Positions 5,809 through 6,834 of a stretch of DNA of 6,834 nucleotides are shown piece after piece (the first letter of the stretch is position 1; each line of letters starts with the position of its first letter). The position numbers and the translations under genes are program-made. The stretch is from Bacillota bacterium (lineage in GTDB: Bacteria; Bacillota; Dethiobacteria; DTU022): NCBI GenBank assembly GCA_012510305.1, contig JAAZIE010000106.1, forward strand, positions 1 to 6,834, written 5' to 3'. Under the pieces are notes generated by a model, which saw nothing but the letters and a program-made list of their open reading frames with translations, did no database searches and was not told where the DNA came from.

Positions 5809-6834
5809 TTATCCCCTTTTGCCCGTTAAGTACCAGGTGTAGGCCCCGGTAATCTCTGCCTGCACCAGTTTACCGCTAAAATCTTCTTCTGCCGCAAAGT
5901 GCACCAGCTTGTTTGTCCTGGTGCGGCCGCTCTGCATCAAAGGGTTATTTTTGCTGCGGCCCTCGCCCAGCAGCTCTACAGTCCGGCCCACAAGCGCCCG
6001 GTTCGCCTGCAAGCTGATCTCGTTCTGCCGCCGGAGCAGCTGCTGCAGCCGCTCTTTTTTTTCAGCATCGGGCAGCTGCTCCTCCATCTCTGCCGCCCCG
6101 GTGCCCGGCCGTGCCGAATAAATAAAGGTGTACGCCTGGTCAAAGTTGGCTTCGTCCAGCAAATCCAGGGTTTTTTGAAAATCCGCCCCCGATTCACCGG
6201 GAAAACCAACCATGAGATCGGTGGTGAGAGCGATACCGGGAATCTTGTTTTTTAGCATCCCCACCAGTTCCAGGTATTTTTCGCGGGTATAGCCCCGGTT
6301 CATCAGCGTGAGGATGCGGTTGCTCCCCGCCTGGGCCGGCAGGTGCAAATGTTCGCAGATATTTTTACCGCGGTGCATTGCCTCGATAAGGCGGGGTGAA
6401 AGATCTTTGGGATGCGAAGTTAAAAAACGGAGCCGGGATAACCCCTCCACCCGGTCCAGTGCGCCCAGCAGGTCGGCAAAGTCATACCCTTCTGCAAGGT
6501 CATGCCCGTAAGAGTTTACATTCTGCCCCAGCAGCGTAATTTCCAGGTACCCGGCGGCGGCCAGGATGCGCGCATCGCGCAGGATCGCTTCGAAAGGGCG
6601 GCTGCGCTCACGTCCGCGCACGTGGGGAACAATACAGTAAGAACAATAATTGTTGCACCCGTGAATGACCGGCAGCCAGGCACGGAAGTGACTGGAACGG
6701 CGAACCGGCAGCCCCTCCCGCTCCGCATTCTCTTCACCTGTATCGACGAGCGGGCGGCGGTTCCCGATAGCCTGCTCCAGCAGCTGCGGAAAGCGGGGCA
6801 GGGCGTGGGTGCCGAAAATGAGATTGACAAAGCG
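5809..6834 (-). CDS. miaB: tRNA-2-methylthio-N6-dimethylallyladenosine synthase MiaB, C-terminal part (5' end cut by window edge)
   Basis: MiaB is a radical-SAM methylthiotransferase with two iron-sulfur clusters that converts i6A37 to ms2i6A37 in tRNAs reading UNN codons. The visible 341 residues (full-length proteins are about 440-450) start near the end of the N-terminal UPF0004 domain, so the three cysteines of the auxiliary cluster are not visible. The radical-SAM motif is CNNYCSYC (Cys60, 64 and 67 of the fragment), in the context GCNNYCSYCIVP. GQNVNSYG at 103-110 is a MiaB hallmark that argues against RimO or MtaB. HLPAQAGS (164-171), TTDLMVGFPGES (204-215) and SARPGT (240-245) follow. 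A C-terminal TRAM RNA-binding domain occupies about 278-339 (GRTRTNKLVHF at 303-313). The reading frame stays open from the window edge to the TAA at 5809; a GTG at 6621 is internal to the radical-SAM motif region and is not the start. It is first in the visible cluster, 29 nt before the PBP. Confidence 0.96.
   Translation of the reverse strand, partial: RFVNLIFGTHALPRFPQLLEQAIGNRRPLVDTGEENAEREGLPVRRSSHFRAWLPVIHGCNNYCSYCIVPHVRGRERSRPFEAILRDARILAAAGYLEITLLGQNVNSYGHDLAEGYDFADLLGALDRVEGLSRLRFLTSHPKDLSPRLIEAMHRGKNICEHLHLPAQAGSNRILTLMNRGYTREKYLELVGMLKNKIPGIALTTDLMVGFPGESGADFQKTLDLLDEANFDQAYTFIYSARPGTGAAEMEEQLPDAEKKERLQQLLRRQNEISLQANRALVGRTVELLGEGRSKNNPLMQSGRTRTNKLVHFAAEEDFSGKLVQAEITGAYTWYLTGKRG

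Noticed and set aside
6516..6830. A 104-codon frame on the minus strand near the right edge
   Set aside because: It is out of frame with miaB. The correct frame carries the radical-SAM motif GCNNYCSYCIVP and continues open to the window edge.
1..6834. Mobile elements, CRISPR arrays, attachment sites, RNA genes or a novel defence system
   Set aside because: Four conserved genes fill nearly all of the window, and I saw no transposase, terminal inverted repeats, regularly spaced repeats or structured RNA signature.

Overview
The window is a compact piece of a bacterial chromosome with all four genes on the minus strand. In transcription order (high to low coordinates) they are: the 3' part of miaB (tRNA methylthiotransferase), a complete MecA-type class B penicillin-binding protein, a complete mutS, and the 5' part of mutL. 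miaB is cut by the right edge and mutL by the left edge. The DNA is clearly GC-rich. The strong Shine-Dalgarno sequences, the MutS-MutL-MiaB grouping and the MecA-type PBP together suggest a GC-rich, Gram-positive-type Firmicute, probably of the Clostridia or a related class. This is an inference from gene order and protein style, not a species call.

Layout: miaB ends at 5809. After 29 nt carrying a GGGGAGG ribosome binding site, the PBP begins at 5779 and runs to 3761. A 133-nt spacer (3628-3760) follows. It is the only sizeable intergenic gap, and it holds several short GC-rich palindromes, a stem-loop over the PBP stop codon and a weak candidate promoter. mutS runs from a probable TTG start at 3627 to 1000. 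After 17 nt containing AAAGGGG, mutL starts at 982 and runs off the left edge. No stretch above 300 bases lacks a gene.

How the genes work together: MutS and MutL are the mismatch recognition and coordination proteins of post-replicative mismatch repair, and their tight spacing indicates co-transcription. MiaB modifies A37 of tRNAs (ms2i6A), and miaB next to mutS-mutL is a familiar Firmicute arrangement. The PBP is a membrane-anchored D,D-transpeptidase that cross-links peptidoglycan outside the cell. It has no obvious functional link to the other three, and its position between miaB and mutS is the least expected feature here.

I found no mobile element, CRISPR array, RNA gene or undescribed system. 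The long open frames on the plus strand are compositional shadows of the minus-strand genes. The findings below are modest: gene-order and motif-level observations plus the structure of the mutS leader.
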